From Deltaproteobacteria bacterium UBA2385 (GTDB lineage Bacteria; Myxococcota_A; UBA796; UBA2385), in the NCBI GenBank assembly GCA_002343455.1, contig DDSR01000018.1, positions 1-28,546 of the forward strand: a DNA stretch of 28,546 nt. Reading direction: 5' to 3'. Both the position numbers and the translations under genes were made by a program. The number at the start of each line of letters is the position of its first letter. Position 1 is the first letter of the stretch. Below the pieces are notes generated by a model, which saw only the letters and a program-made list of their open reading frames with translations, made no database searches and was not told the DNA's origin. This document shows positions 17,322 through 24,856 of the stretch, piece after piece.

Positions 17322-17719
17322 TCCTCTTCGTCGACGACGAGACCGCACGCAGCGCCCGATGGCGAGAGGCGGTCGCCGAACGCTGGACGGTAGAACACCT
17401 GGACTCCGTTGAGAAGGCACTTGCGGCCTTCGGGGACTCCCAGAAGATGCAGGAGGTGCTCCTCGTGGTGCTCGACCTCGCGATGTACACCGCGCCCCCG
17501 ATGACCGACAAGGAGACCGATCTCGGCCGTCTGACAGGCGACGCGCTGCGCAAGCGCCTCCGGGCGAGCGGTTGGAAGGGCCCGATCATCGTCCTGACCA
17601 ACTCCCGTGACGACATCATCCGCCAGTCGGTGGAGCGGGACGGCGACACCTTCACCCGCAAGCCGGAGACCGTCCCCTCGGCCTTCGTCGAGGTCGTCCG
17701 TGGCCGGCTCCACTCCTGA
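17318..17719 (+). CDS. Single-domain response regulator (REC only)
   Basis: A 133-residue receiver domain with all key residues: acidic pair D6/D7 in ILFVDDE, phospho-acceptor D53 in VVLDLAM, T94 in IIVLTNS and K115 in FTRKPE. There is no DNA-binding or enzymatic output. A loop about 12 residues longer than in CheY-type receivers (YTAPPMTDKETDLGRLTG) follows D53, a form I associate with atypical receivers. Its start overlaps the kinase stop by four bases. Its last 20 bases overlap the GTG start of the TIR/SLOG gene, so kinase, receiver and effector are expressed as one unit. Likely role: accept phosphate from the upstream kinase and act by protein contact, either on the TIR/SLOG protein or on another unseen partner. 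Confidence 0.88.
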   Translation: MILFVDDETARSARWREAVAERWTVEHLDSVEKALAAFGDSQKMQEVLLVVLDLAMYTAPPMTDKETDLGRLTGDALRKRLRASGWKGPIIVLTNSRDDIIRQSVERDGDTFTRKPETVPSAFVEVVRGRLHS

Positions 17720-19979
17720 GAAGGCCTCCGTCCGTGGCCCCCTCACCATCTACGTCGTCTGGCACCCGCGCTTCCAGCCCGGCGCCGAGCTGGCGCGAGG
17801 GGTCCATGGCTGGTTTCGCACCCTGGACGGCGCGGTCTCAGTTCGCGGATCCGAGATCCCGGTCTACTACCGGAGCGAGCCCTGGTCCAAAGTCCTGGCC
17901 GTCCCGGACCAGGGCGCTGGCCTACCCTCATCCAGCCTGGCGGCCGACGAGAGCGAGAGCCCCGACCTCGCCCCTCCGTATCGGGCCCTCGCGCTGCGCG
18001 ACGCCCGCACAGTGGTGGTCCTCGCCCTGGTAGACGCGGAGTTCGCCCGCGACCCGGACTTCCGCGCCCACCTCTACGCCTTGGCGCAGGAGCATCGCCG
18101 CGGCCGCGGCCTTCTGCTGGTCCCGGTCGAGCTGGGCCCCGGCTTGTCGTCGCTCCACCCGGTCGTCAGCGGCATCAACGCGATCCGGGTCGACCACTGG
18201 CTCGACGGAGATGAAGCCGAACACGAGGGCCGACTGAAGCGCCGCGCCGTCCGGCTGAGGCGACACTTGACCCAGGTGCTGGTCCGCCATTTTCGAGAGA
18301 GCGCCATACTGGGCAAGGTAGGGCCAGCGCTCCTGCCTCGCACGGTCTTCCTCAGTCACGCCAAGGGTGATCGGGAGCATGGCGTGGGGGTCGCCGAGAC
18401 GATCCAGCGCGAGGCCCTGGCCCTTGGCCAGGTCGACACCTTCCTGGACGCGACCAACCTGGACTGGGCCCGGGAGTGGGAGAAGCCGATGATCGGGGCG
18501 GCTGGAAGCGACGCGGCGGCCCTGGTGGCGATCGTCAGCGACCAATACGCCTCACGCTTCTGGTGTCGGCGCGAGCTCCAGGCCGCCCGCAGGCCCCGAC
18601 GCCTGAGACGCACCAGCCCGATCTGGTGGGTTCAGCCCATTGTGGCGGTCGACACACTGAAGGAGCGCTGGACCCGTTCGCTGCCTGAGCTCTCCGGCGT
18701 GCCCATGGTGCGATGGCGCAACGAGGAAGACTGTGCGGCGAGCGTCCTGGATCGGTTGATGTTGGAAGCACTCCAGGCGCTGGTGCACGTTCAATACAAT
18801 CAAGACGTAGCCGCCGCGATGACCGAGACCAGAGGCATTCACTTCCTCTCGTGCAGCCCCGAGCCCTATGTGCTGACCGAGTGGTATAGCCAGCTTCCAA
18901 GGCGTACCGGCAAGCAGCGGGTCGTATACCCGGGCCACGGCTTGATGCCCGGCGAGGACGCAAGGCTTGAGGGCTGGTTTGGCCGGAGGGTCGAGTTCCG
19001 TTCGATTGACGAGGTGGTGGACGATCTGACGCTTGATGGCAACGCCTGGCCTGCGCAGAAGGCGGAGCAGCACGGCATCCACCGCGGCTTCGTCGCGCTC
19101 TCCGTTGGTGATCCGCCCCCAGACGAACTCAATGCCCTGGGCATGGGCGTCGAACACATGCACGAAGCCCTCTTTCGAATCGGCCGCGCAGTCCTTGGCG
19201 ACGGAACGGGGCTGGCGTTCGGCGGCGCCCTCCAACGCCGCAACAGCTTGATGGATCCGCTGTTGGACGCGGCGGCCGTCGTCGTTCCGAGACCGTCCGA
19301 GCGCGCCCATGGCCGCGACCCAATCCAAGACCGGCCCGCCCGAGTCCGCAGCTACCTGGCCTGGCCGCAGGGCGAGGTTGTCTCTGCGAGCGACGAAGCC
19401 AGACTGCTGGACCGATGCCAGATCCTGCGATTCAACGCCATGGGCGTGGCCAAGGGCGAGGAGGCCCGTCGCGCGGCCGAAGCCAAGAGCGTAATGCGGC
19501 GCCAGCTCGCCCAGGACTGTGGCCTGATGCTCGCCATGGGCGGACGTCGACAGGGCAGCAGCGGCTGGGTGCCCGGGGTGCTCGAAGAGATCGCCGAAAT
19601 GGCCCTGGCCGACAAGCCTGTGATCCCACTGGCGATGTTCGGTGGCGCTGCCCGCTCCGTCGTGGCCTGGCTGTTGGGCTCGCGCGACGCGCTTGACGAG
19701 CTGCTGGACGCCAGCCAGGCCGCCGCTCATCCTTCCAATCTCGGCCTTCGGCGTTTGCTGGAGTGTGGCGACGCGGCCAGGGACACACATCGGGAGCGCC
19801 TCGACCGCGTCCGCCAAGGCGTGGACCGGCTGCTAGTGGGCTACGACAAGGCCCGCCGGGGAGAGTTTTACCATGGCATCGACTTCCCTACGCTCAAGAC
19901 CCTGATGACCACCGACAGCGTGCGCGTGATCCGACGCCAGCTTCGCTGGAACGTGATTCCGAAGGTGTTCCCGGCCTGA
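17700..19979 (+). CDS. TIR-like / TIR / SLOG fusion protein (putative NAD+-linked defence effector)
   Basis: A 759-residue protein with three modules. Residues 14-200 resemble a TIR fold (TIYVVWHPR at the first strand, TVVVLALVDAEF later) but lack the WCxxE motif. Residues 213-365 are a clear TIR domain: VFLSHAKGDRE, DTFLDATNLD, and SRFWCRREL with putative catalytic Glu292. Residues 460-660 look like a SLOG nucleotide-binding domain: LSVGDPPPDELNALG, LGDGTGLAFGGAL, and AMGGRRQGSSG followed by GVLEEIAEMA and KPVIPLAMFGG. In the families, TIR enzymes cleave or cyclise NAD+ and SLOG domains bind such nucleotides (as in Thoeris ThsA), so producer and sensor may be fused here. The frame is open from 17607, but GTG 17700 with GAGG 6 nt upstream avoids a 112-nt overlap with the receiver gene. 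No separate effector domain is visible; NADase activity is inferred. Confidence 0.82.
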   Translation: MAGSTPEKASVRGPLTIYVVWHPRFQPGAELARGVHGWFRTLDGAVSVRGSEIPVYYRSEPWSKVLAVPDQGAGLPSSSLAADESESPDLAPPYRALALRDARTVVVLALVDAEFARDPDFRAHLYALAQEHRRGRGLLLVPVELGPGLSSLHPVVSGINAIRVDHWLDGDEAEHEGRLKRRAVRLRRHLTQVLVRHFRESAILGKVGPALLPRTVFLSHAKGDREHGVGVAETIQREALALGQVDTFLDATNLDWAREWEKPMIGAAGSDAAALVAIVSDQYASRFWCRRELQAARRPRRLRRTSPIWWVQPIVAVDTLKERWTRSLPELSGVPMVRWRNEEDCAASVLDRLMLEALQALVHVQYNQDVAAAMTETRGIHFLSCSPEPYVLTEWYSQLPRRTGKQRVVYPGHGLMPGEDARLEGWFGRRVEFRSIDEVVDDLTLDGNAWPAQKAEQHGIHRGFVALSVGDPPPDELNALGMGVEHMHEALFRIGRAVLGDGTGLAFGGALQRRNSLMDPLLDAAAVVVPRPSERAHGRDPIQDRPARVRSYLAWPQGEVVSASDEARLLDRCQILRFNAMGVAKGEEARRAAEAKSVMRRQLAQDCGLMLAMGGRRQGSSGWVPGVLEEIAEMALADKPVIPLAMFGGAARSVVAWLLGSRDALDELLDASQAAAHPSNLGLRRLLECGDAARDTHRERLDRVRQGVDRLLVGYDKARRGEFYHGIDFPTLKTLMTTDSVRVIRRQLRWNVIPKVFPA

Positions 19980-19982
19980 CCC

Positions 19983-20645
19983 TCAGCCCACCTTGACCCC
20001 CTCCCCCAACCGCTTCAGCGCGTCGAACAGCCCCCCCAGCTCCCGCGACCACGCCAGCCGCGCCACCGCCTCCTTCGGCTTGCGCCTCCGCCGGGTCTCC
20101 TGGGCCAGCGCCTTGGCGGCGGCCTCGACCTCGTGCCGGTGGGCCGCGGCGAGCTGGGAGGCGAGACCGACCAGGAGGTGCTGGTCGGCGAGGCTCTTTC
20201 GGGGGTCGTTCAGGCGCGCGTCGGTCTTCAGGGTCGAGCTGAACAGTCCCCTGGCCTCGTCGAGCAGGGCGAGGCCGGCGCTCTGTTCGGCGAGCAGCTC
20301 GGCGATGCGGGCCTCGATCCGGTCGAGGTGCTCGGTCCAGCGCTCCAGGGCCTGAGCGGGCAGGGCCGTGTTGAGCCAGTAGGTGCCGGCATGCCAGAAG
20401 GCGAAGGCCTCGCGGGAGAGCAGCTCCTCGGTGCTGTGCTTGCGAGGGGCGGCCCGCCGCAACGCGACACCGAGAACGCGCCAGGGGCTGCCGCTGTCCA
20501 GGGCGAGGTGGGGGCGGTCGACCAGAGCCCGCAGGCCCGCCGGCAGCGCCGCACCCGATCCGATCAGCCCGGCGAGCCCCTCCTCCAGCTCGGGGTCACT
20601 CCGCTCCGCCAGCCGGGTCAGCACGTCGACCGGCAGGTGCACCAC
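19983..20645 (-). CDS. Hypothetical helical protein, upstream region displaced by an IS4 element
   Basis: A 220-residue protein I do not recognise. It is rich in Ala, Leu, Arg and Glu and mostly predicted helical (for example LDRIEARIAELLAEQSAGL, HRHEVEAAAKALAQETRRRR), with a basic C-terminal third. It has no signal peptide or membrane segment. The GTG at 20645 is chosen because AGGAGG lies 9 nt upstream (20655-20660). The same frame stays open through the transposon on the antisense side, so the true start could be further up (GTG 20666, or ATG about 20702). The IS begins 57 bp upstream of the chosen start and has probably removed its native promoter. It ends 3 bp from the TIR/SLOG gene, convergently. 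Function unknown. Confidence 0.55.
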   Translation of the reverse strand: MVHLPVDVLTRLAERSDPELEEGLAGLIGSGAALPAGLRALVDRPHLALDSGSPWRVLGVALRRAAPRKHSTEELLSREAFAFWHAGTYWLNTALPAQALERWTEHLDRIEARIAELLAEQSAGLALLDEARGLFSSTLKTDARLNDPRKSLADQHLLVGLASQLAAAHRHEVEAAAKALAQETRRRRKPKEAVARLAWSRELGGLFDALKRLGEGVKVG

Positions 20646-20691
20646 CGGCGCGCTCCTCCTGCTCACTGTTTTCCCAAGGGGGGGCCCCCCT

Positions 20692-20702
20692 CCAGGTGCC
20701 CC
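20692..20702. repeat. Target-site duplication, left copy (11 bp)
   Basis: CCAGGTGCCCC lies immediately outside the left inverted repeat and recurs exactly at 22059-22069 outside the right one. An 11-bp duplication fits IS4-family insertion and shows that both ends belong to one transposition event. Confidence 0.88.
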
Positions 20703-20715
20703 CATAGGCGCTAAC
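20703..20715 (+). repeat. IS left inverted repeat
   Basis: CATAGGCGCTAAC, the exact inverse of 22046-22058. Confidence 0.9.
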
Positions 20716-20753
20716 TTACTTGACACATCAAGGCTTTCGGGTGAGCCTGTGGC

Positions 20754-21896
20754 ATGTCTACACGCATCCGTGACCTCCTCTCCAGTGGCGCTTGGGCCGA
20801 CCTCGCGGCGTGGCTGCCGCGTGACCTTGACGCACTGGCCGCCCAGAGCCTCGGCTTCCAACGGCGCCGCGTGATCAAGTCGGCGTCGGACTTCGTGCGC
20901 GTGGCGATGGCCTACGGCGTGCTGGACCTCTCGCTCCGGTCGGTCGCCACGTGGTGTGGAGAGCGCCAGCTTGGCGACCTCTCCGACGTTGCCATTCTCG
21001 GGCGCCTGCGTCGGGGGTGGCCGTTCCTCAGGGCGATCGTCCAGGAGCTTCTCGCCGCGCAGGTGGTAGAGCCTCCGTCGGGTGGGCTGCGGCGGCGAGT
21101 GCGCCTCGTGGACGCCACGACGCTGTCGCATCCCGGCTCCGACGGGGCCGACTGGCGGCTGCACGCGAGCTACGACCTGGCGAGAGGGGTCGTCGATGCC
21201 GTGGAGCTCACCGACGGTCGAGGCGGGGAGCACCTGGGTCGAGTTGAACTGGCCCCGGGTGACCTCGTCGTCGCTGACCGGGGCTACGCTCACGAGAAGC
21301 GGGTGTGGGAGACCGTCGAGGTGGGTGCTGACGTGCTCGTGCGCATCGGGCACAGCGCGGTTCCTATGGTCGATGAGGAGCGCGCGGAGGTGGACCCGCT
21401 CCGATTCGCGACGCGCAAGCGCCCGGCGGCGGGGCGACCTCCGCGCGCCGAGAGCCGGGTCGTATACCTTCGGACCGACGAGGCCCGCGCGCACCCGCTT
21501 CGCCTGGTGGTCGTCCGCAAGTCCGTGGCGGCCACCGAGCGAGATCGCGAGCGCATCCGGCGGGAGGCCAAGAAGAAGGGCAAGGTACCCACACAGAGGA
21601 CACTCGACGCCTGCCGCTTCACGTTCCTGCTGACCAGCGTGCCTGGAGCCGAGGCCGACGACGCGACCATCGCCGAACTCTATCGACTTCGGTGGCAGAT
21701 CGAGTTGACCTTCAAGCGATGGAAATCCCTCCTCGGCCTCGCCAACCTGCGTGCCGATGATCCCGACCTGGCTCAAGCGTACATATACGCCAAGCTCATC
21801 GCGGTGCTGCTCGCCGACAGGATGACCCGCCAATGGCGGGCCTTTTCCCCCTACGGTGTCCCGGTTGGCAATGGGAGCGTGGCGAGTGTGGCGTAG
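20754..21896 (+). CDS. IS4-family transposase, frameshifted near 3' end
   Basis: A 380-residue DDE transposase. The first Asp is D120 in RLVDATTL and the second is D175 in VVADRGYAHEKRV. The IS4 YREK signature is complete: Y310-x2-R313-x3-E317-x6-K324 in YRLRWQIELTFKRWK. The frame ends early after PVGNGSVASVA. The expected C-terminus (MGAWRVWRSAIDDIMVAVRG) continues in the +1 frame to a stop at 22048-22050, inside the right inverted repeat. Joining the two would give about 431 residues, a usual IS4 length. The switch point is probably the T4C5 run at 21843-21851, where removing one C restores the frame. The catalytic core is intact, so partial activity cannot be excluded. A +1 change is unlike the -1 programmed shifts of most IS elements, so mutation (or a sequencing error) is likelier. 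Confidence 0.88.
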   Translation: MSTRIRDLLSSGAWADLAAWLPRDLDALAAQSLGFQRRRVIKSASDFVRVAMAYGVLDLSLRSVATWCGERQLGDLSDVAILGRLRRGWPFLRAIVQELLAAQVVEPPSGGLRRRVRLVDATTLSHPGSDGADWRLHASYDLARGVVDAVELTDGRGGEHLGRVELAPGDLVVADRGYAHEKRVWETVEVGADVLVRIGHSAVPMVDEERAEVDPLRFATRKRPAAGRPPRAESRVVYLRTDEARAHPLRLVVVRKSVAATERDRERIRREAKKKGKVPTQRTLDACRFTFLLTSVPGAEADDATIAELYRLRWQIELTFKRWKSLLGLANLRADDPDLAQAYIYAKLIAVLLADRMTRQWRAFSPYGVPVGNGSVASVA

Positions 21897-22050
21897 CGCC
21901 ATCGACGACATCATGGTCGCCGTCCGAGGCTACGACCGAAGTCCGCCATTTCAACGGGCGCGCTCTCCGACGGCCGCGAGGTTCGCAGAATCCAGCCGCA
22001 AGCGTGGTTTTCAGGCCATCCCCTACGGGCCCTGGCAGGCGCAATGTTAG
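21852..22050 (+). pseudogene. Detached C-terminal part of the IS4 transposase (+1 frame)
   Basis: This stretch, shifted by +1 from the main transposase frame, encodes TVSRLAMGAWRVWRSAIDDI and then a basic tail, and stops at TAG 22048-22050 within the right inverted repeat. The WRVWR-x-AIDDI pattern is like the C-terminal helices of IS4-type transposases. It has no start codon or RBS of its own and is best read as the disconnected end of the transposase. Confidence 0.6.
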
Positions 22051-22058
22051 CGCCTATG
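22046..22058 (-). repeat. IS right inverted repeat
   Basis: GTTAGCGCCTATG, the exact inverse of 20703-20715. The stop of the shifted transposase frame falls inside it. Confidence 0.9.
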
Positions 22059-22069
22059 CCAGGTGCCCC
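22059..22069. repeat. Target-site duplication, right copy (11 bp)
   Basis: CCAGGTGCCCC directly after the right inverted repeat, identical to 20692-20702. Confidence 0.88.
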
Positions 22070-22187
22070 CCCGCGTCGGCTGGTGTTTCCGGCGCGAGAC
22101 GATCGCGCAGTGCACCGGCCCCACGGGGCGCGCCTTCAGGCCCAGCCGCCGCTCCCCCCCTCCGGGGACCTCGCTCGCCGGGCTCGC

Positions 22188-23528
22188 TCACGCGCCTTCA
22201 ACCACCGTGGCGATGTGCCCCAGCACCCGCCCGTGGATGCGGTGGATGATCGCGTCCGTCCACAGCCCCCAGTAGCCCTCGGGGCCCATCTCCACGGTGT
22301 ACCAGGTCCGTCCGACCAGGCGGGTACCCCCGTCCGGGAGGGCGACCAGCTCGAGCTCGCCCCGGTGGCTGGTCAGGAAGCCATCCAGGTGCGGGGCGTC
22401 GATGCTCCCCCAGGGCGAGAGCTCGTGCATGGGGTGGGGGTTCTCGGTGACCGAGAAGCCCAGCCGGTGGGGCGGGTCCCAGACGGTGATGGGCTCGACG
22501 AAGGGGCCGGTGCTGAACTCGCAGTGACGGATGGCGCCGACGCCCTCGCCCTCGATGCGAGCGCGCTGCGGCCAGGCGAGGCCGGCACGGAAGTACCAGG
22601 CCAGGTCGTGCTCGGGGATCTCGGGGAAGGCCAGGACGACGGGCCAGACCTCCTCGGGCGAGGCGTCGACCAGGACCTCGCTCTGCACCACGCGCAGGCG
22701 GGGCTCGACCGCCTGGGGCTCGACGAAGCCGAGCATCGGGAGGAGGGCCATGGGCGCGGCCAGGGCGCGGCGGTCGATAGCGGCGAGCTCCCGGCCGAGG
22801 AGGGCACCTAGCGCCGCTAGGATGATGGCGGGCGGGCTGGCCATGGCCAGGCAGAGGATGCCCTCGAAGGCGACGAGCAGCATCAGCCCGCTGGTGATGC
22901 CGACGGTCAGCACCCCCAGCCCGGTGGTCGCCAGCGCCCCTCGCTTACCGCCCAGGTTGTAGAGCAGGCCGGTGATGGCGCCCATCACCAGGGGGGTACC
23001 GAAGAAGAGGGCCATGCCGTACGCCCCTGCCCCGAAGACGAGCACGGGAGCGAGCACCGCGCCGGTCAGGCTGCCCGCCGCGACCCCGGTCAGGGCAGCG
23101 GCCAGGCCGCGGTCCGGGCCCCGCAGGGGCAGGGCCGAGGGGGCGAGGTCGCGGGAGGGGATCGCCGCCAGGGTGGCCATCATCAGGTAGTTGACGAAGG
23201 GCAGGAAGAACAGGAGTCCCACCGCACCGTGCAGGCCGGCGTCGCGGGCGCGGCGCACCGACATGCTGGCGCCGACCCAGGCGAAGGGCAGGGTCCAGGC
23301 GATCAGCAGGACGCTGGCCCAGGTAGGCAGGGCGCTGAAGACCACGTTGCGGGTGGCGAAGGTGGGGACGAGGTAGGCCAGGGGGCTGAGGAGCTGACCG
23401 GTCGCCAGCAGGACGAGGCCGGCGTCCATCCCGAACTTGAGCAGCATCAGCGACAGGCCGGCGCTGAGGTAGGCCCGCCGGGTGACGGGGGCGTGCAGGC
23501 CGCCAAGGACCGCCGGCAGCGAGCTCAC
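22188..23528 (-). CDS. Membrane protein: DUF805-like N-terminus fused to a SRPBCC (START-like) domain
   Basis: A 446-residue protein. The first about 265 residues contain some seven to eight hydrophobic segments. The block SVRRARDAGLHGAVGLLFFL then PFVNYLMM resembles the DUF805 motif 'RRxHDxgxsg...P..N'. Residues about 275-446 are soluble and resemble a SRPBCC/polyketide-cyclase-type lipid- or ligand-binding fold: VVQSEVLVDASPEEVWPVV at the start, internal RLGFSV and RLVGRTWYTVE strands, and a long C-terminal helix. SRPBCC domains bind hydrophobic ligands, so a membrane-linked ligand or lipid role is possible but unproven. The start GTG 23528 overlaps the stop of the upstream aminotransferase gene (GTGA), so the two are co-translated. 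The metabolic link between them is not obvious. Confidence 0.72.
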   Translation of the reverse strand: MSSLPAVLGGLHAPVTRRAYLSAGLSLMLLKFGMDAGLVLLATGQLLSPLAYLVPTFATRNVVFSALPTWASVLLIAWTLPFAWVGASMSVRRARDAGLHGAVGLLFFLPFVNYLMMATLAAIPSRDLAPSALPLRGPDRGLAAALTGVAAGSLTGAVLAPVLVFGAGAYGMALFFGTPLVMGAITGLLYNLGGKRGALATTGLGVLTVGITSGLMLLVAFEGILCLAMASPPAIILAALGALLGRELAAIDRRALAAPMALLPMLGFVEPQAVEPRLRVVQSEVLVDASPEEVWPVVLAFPEIPEHDLAWYFRAGLAWPQRARIEGEGVGAIRHCEFSTGPFVEPITVWDPPHRLGFSVTENPHPMHELSPWGSIDAPHLDGFLTSHRGELELVALPDGGTRLVGRTWYTVEMGPEGYWGLWTDAIIHRIHGRVLGHIATVVEGA

Positions 23529-24628
23529 AAGGAGGCCCGGAAGACGGCGACCAACTCGTCGACGGCCTCCTCGTCGATGATGAAGGGCGGCAGGAAGCGC
23601 ACGGCCTCTCCCCCCGCCGGGCAGACCAGCACGCCCCGCTCGCGCATCGCGTCGACCACCCGGCCGGGGTTGGGGCCCACCCAGGCCGCCTGGATCAGGC
23701 CGCGGCCGGTCACCCGAACACCGCTAGCCTCCAGCCCGGCGCGCAGGCGGGCGCCCATGGCGGCGCAGCGGGCGGGCAGATCCTGGTCGAGGATGGTGCG
23801 CAGGGTGGCGACGCCGGCGGCGCAGGAGACGGGGTTGCCGCCAAAGGTCGTGCCGTGGTCGCCGGGCTGGAAGACCTCGGCGAGGTGGGGGGCGGCGACG
23901 ACCGCGCCCAGGGGCAGGCCGCCGCCCAGGGCCTTGGCCAGGGTGCGCACATCGGGCTCGGGGTCGTGGCGGATCTCGCCGGTGCGGCCCAGCCCGCACT
24001 GGATCTCGTCGTAGATCAGCAAGGCGCCGTGGGCATCGCAGGCTGCCCGCAGCTCGGGCAGCACCTCGATCGGCCGGCAGCCGCCCTCGCCCTGCACCGG
24101 CTCGACGAAGACCGCGGCGGTGCGCTCGTTGACCGCGGCGGCGGCCTCCTCCGGCGTACAGACCCGGACCCCCTCCGGCAGCGGCTCGTAGCCCTGCTGG
24201 TAGGCGGGCTTGGGGGTCATCGCCAGGGCCATCAGGGTCCGCCCGTGGAAGGCGTGGTCCAACACGATCATCTCGTGTCGAGGATCGCCGCGCCGCCAGT
24301 GGTACTTACGCGCCAGCTTGACCGCGCCCTCGTTGGCCTCGACCCCGCTGTTGCTGAGGAAGACGCTGGCCCCGCCGTACATCCCGGACAGCAGGCCGGC
24401 GATCTCCCGCTGGGGGCCCAGGTGGTAGAGGTTGCTGGTGTGCATCAGGCGGTCGACCTGGGCGTGTACCGCCGCGCGGACCGCCGGGTGCCCGTGACCC
24501 AGGGCCATCACGGCGATGCCGCCGATGCCGTCGAGGTACCAGCGCCCCTCGCTGTCCTGGACCCGCAGGCCCTCACCGCGGACGAGCTCGATGGGGTAGC
24601 GGGCGTAGGTGTGGAGGAAGGGATCCAT
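23525..24628 (-). CDS. argD: Acetylornithine aminotransferase-like class III PLP enzyme
   Basis: A 367-residue class III pyridoxal-phosphate aminotransferase. Motifs include LDGIGGIAVMALGHGHPAV at the N-terminus, SNSGVEANEGAVKLARKY (PLP phosphate region), AFHGRT, VEPVQGEGG, IYDEIQCGLGRTG (PLP-ring Asp) and TLAKALGGGLPLG with the Schiff-base Lys. HGTTFGGNPVSCAAG completes the signature. The sequence is closest in style to ArgD, which converts N-acetylornithine and 2-oxoglutarate to N-acetylglutamate semialdehyde and glutamate in arginine synthesis. It is about 30 residues shorter than typical. Related omega-aminotransferases (ornithine, succinylornithine, 4-aminobutyrate) are alternatives. The frame remains open upstream, but ATG 24628 (MDPFLHTYARYPI) fits the family N-terminus and has GAGG 7 nt before it. 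It overlaps the downstream membrane-protein gene. Confidence 0.85.
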   Translation of the reverse strand: MDPFLHTYARYPIELVRGEGLRVQDSEGRWYLDGIGGIAVMALGHGHPAVRAAVHAQVDRLMHTSNLYHLGPQREIAGLLSGMYGGASVFLSNSGVEANEGAVKLARKYHWRRGDPRHEMIVLDHAFHGRTLMALAMTPKPAYQQGYEPLPEGVRVCTPEEAAAAVNERTAAVFVEPVQGEGGCRPIEVLPELRAACDAHGALLIYDEIQCGLGRTGEIRHDPEPDVRTLAKALGGGLPLGAVVAAPHLAEVFQPGDHGTTFGGNPVSCAAGVATLRTILDQDLPARCAAMGARLRAGLEASGVRVTGRGLIQAAWVGPNPGRVVDAMRERGVLVCPAGGEAVRFLPPFIIDEEAVDELVAVFRASL

Positions 24629-24754
24629 GGCGGGCCTCGGAGCGAGAAGGAGGCGCGCTTCTAGCGCGGCTTCGGGGGCGAGGCGAAGAGGAGGCGGGGG
24701 CGTGCCGCTTCGGACCCACTCCCTGCGGGCGTCAGGGCAAAATTTTCCGACCGC

Positions 24755-24783
24755 TGGACACAGCCTACCAGCCATGTTAAAAC
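24755..24783 (+). promoter_or_regulatory. Weak candidate promoter upstream of the 24857 operon
   Basis: TGGACA (24755-24760), a 17-bp spacer and TAAAAC (24778-24783) lie in the only AT-richer part of the region between divergent argD and the 24857 gene. The -10 match is poor, so this is a suggestion only. Confidence 0.22.
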
Positions 24784-24788
24784 GCAGC

Positions 24789-24829
24789 GGTCCCGGGGCA
24801 TCAGGTCCCGGGGCATCAGGTCCCGGGGC
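24789..24829. repeat. Short tandem repeat, 15-bp unit, about 2.7 copies
   Basis: GGTCCCGGGGCATCA at 24789-24803 is repeated exactly at 24804-24818, with a partial third copy (GGTCCCGGGGC) at 24819-24829. It lies in the leader of the 24857 gene, 27 bp before its start. Slippage could vary its length. The unit contains the self-complementary CCCGGG. Confidence 0.85.
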
Positions 24830-24856
24830 TGGTCCACCCCCACCACCGAGACCCCC

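Larger units (their letters stand above)
20703..22058 (+). mobile_element. IS4-family insertion sequence, 1356 bp
   Basis: A complete element bounded by 13-bp perfect inverted repeats: CATAGGCGCTAAC at 20703-20715 and its reverse complement at 22046-22058. It is flanked by 11-bp direct repeats (20692-20702 and 22059-22069). It carries one transposase gene, split by a frameshift. A TTGACA at 20720-20725 just inside the left end could be a -35 for the transposase, but no good -10 follows. The exact repeats and duplication indicate a fairly recent insertion. It sits upstream of the unknown 220-aa gene. Confidence 0.92.

Noticed and set aside
17607..17699. Upstream start for the TIR/SLOG protein
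   Set aside because: The added residues are a Ser/Arg/Pro-rich shadow of the receiver gene. GTG 17700 has its own RBS.
20666..21914. Upstream extension of the 19983 minus-strand gene to 643 codons
   Set aside because: The extension is antisense to the IS4 transposase and crosses the inverted repeat and target duplication, so it is not the native 5' end.
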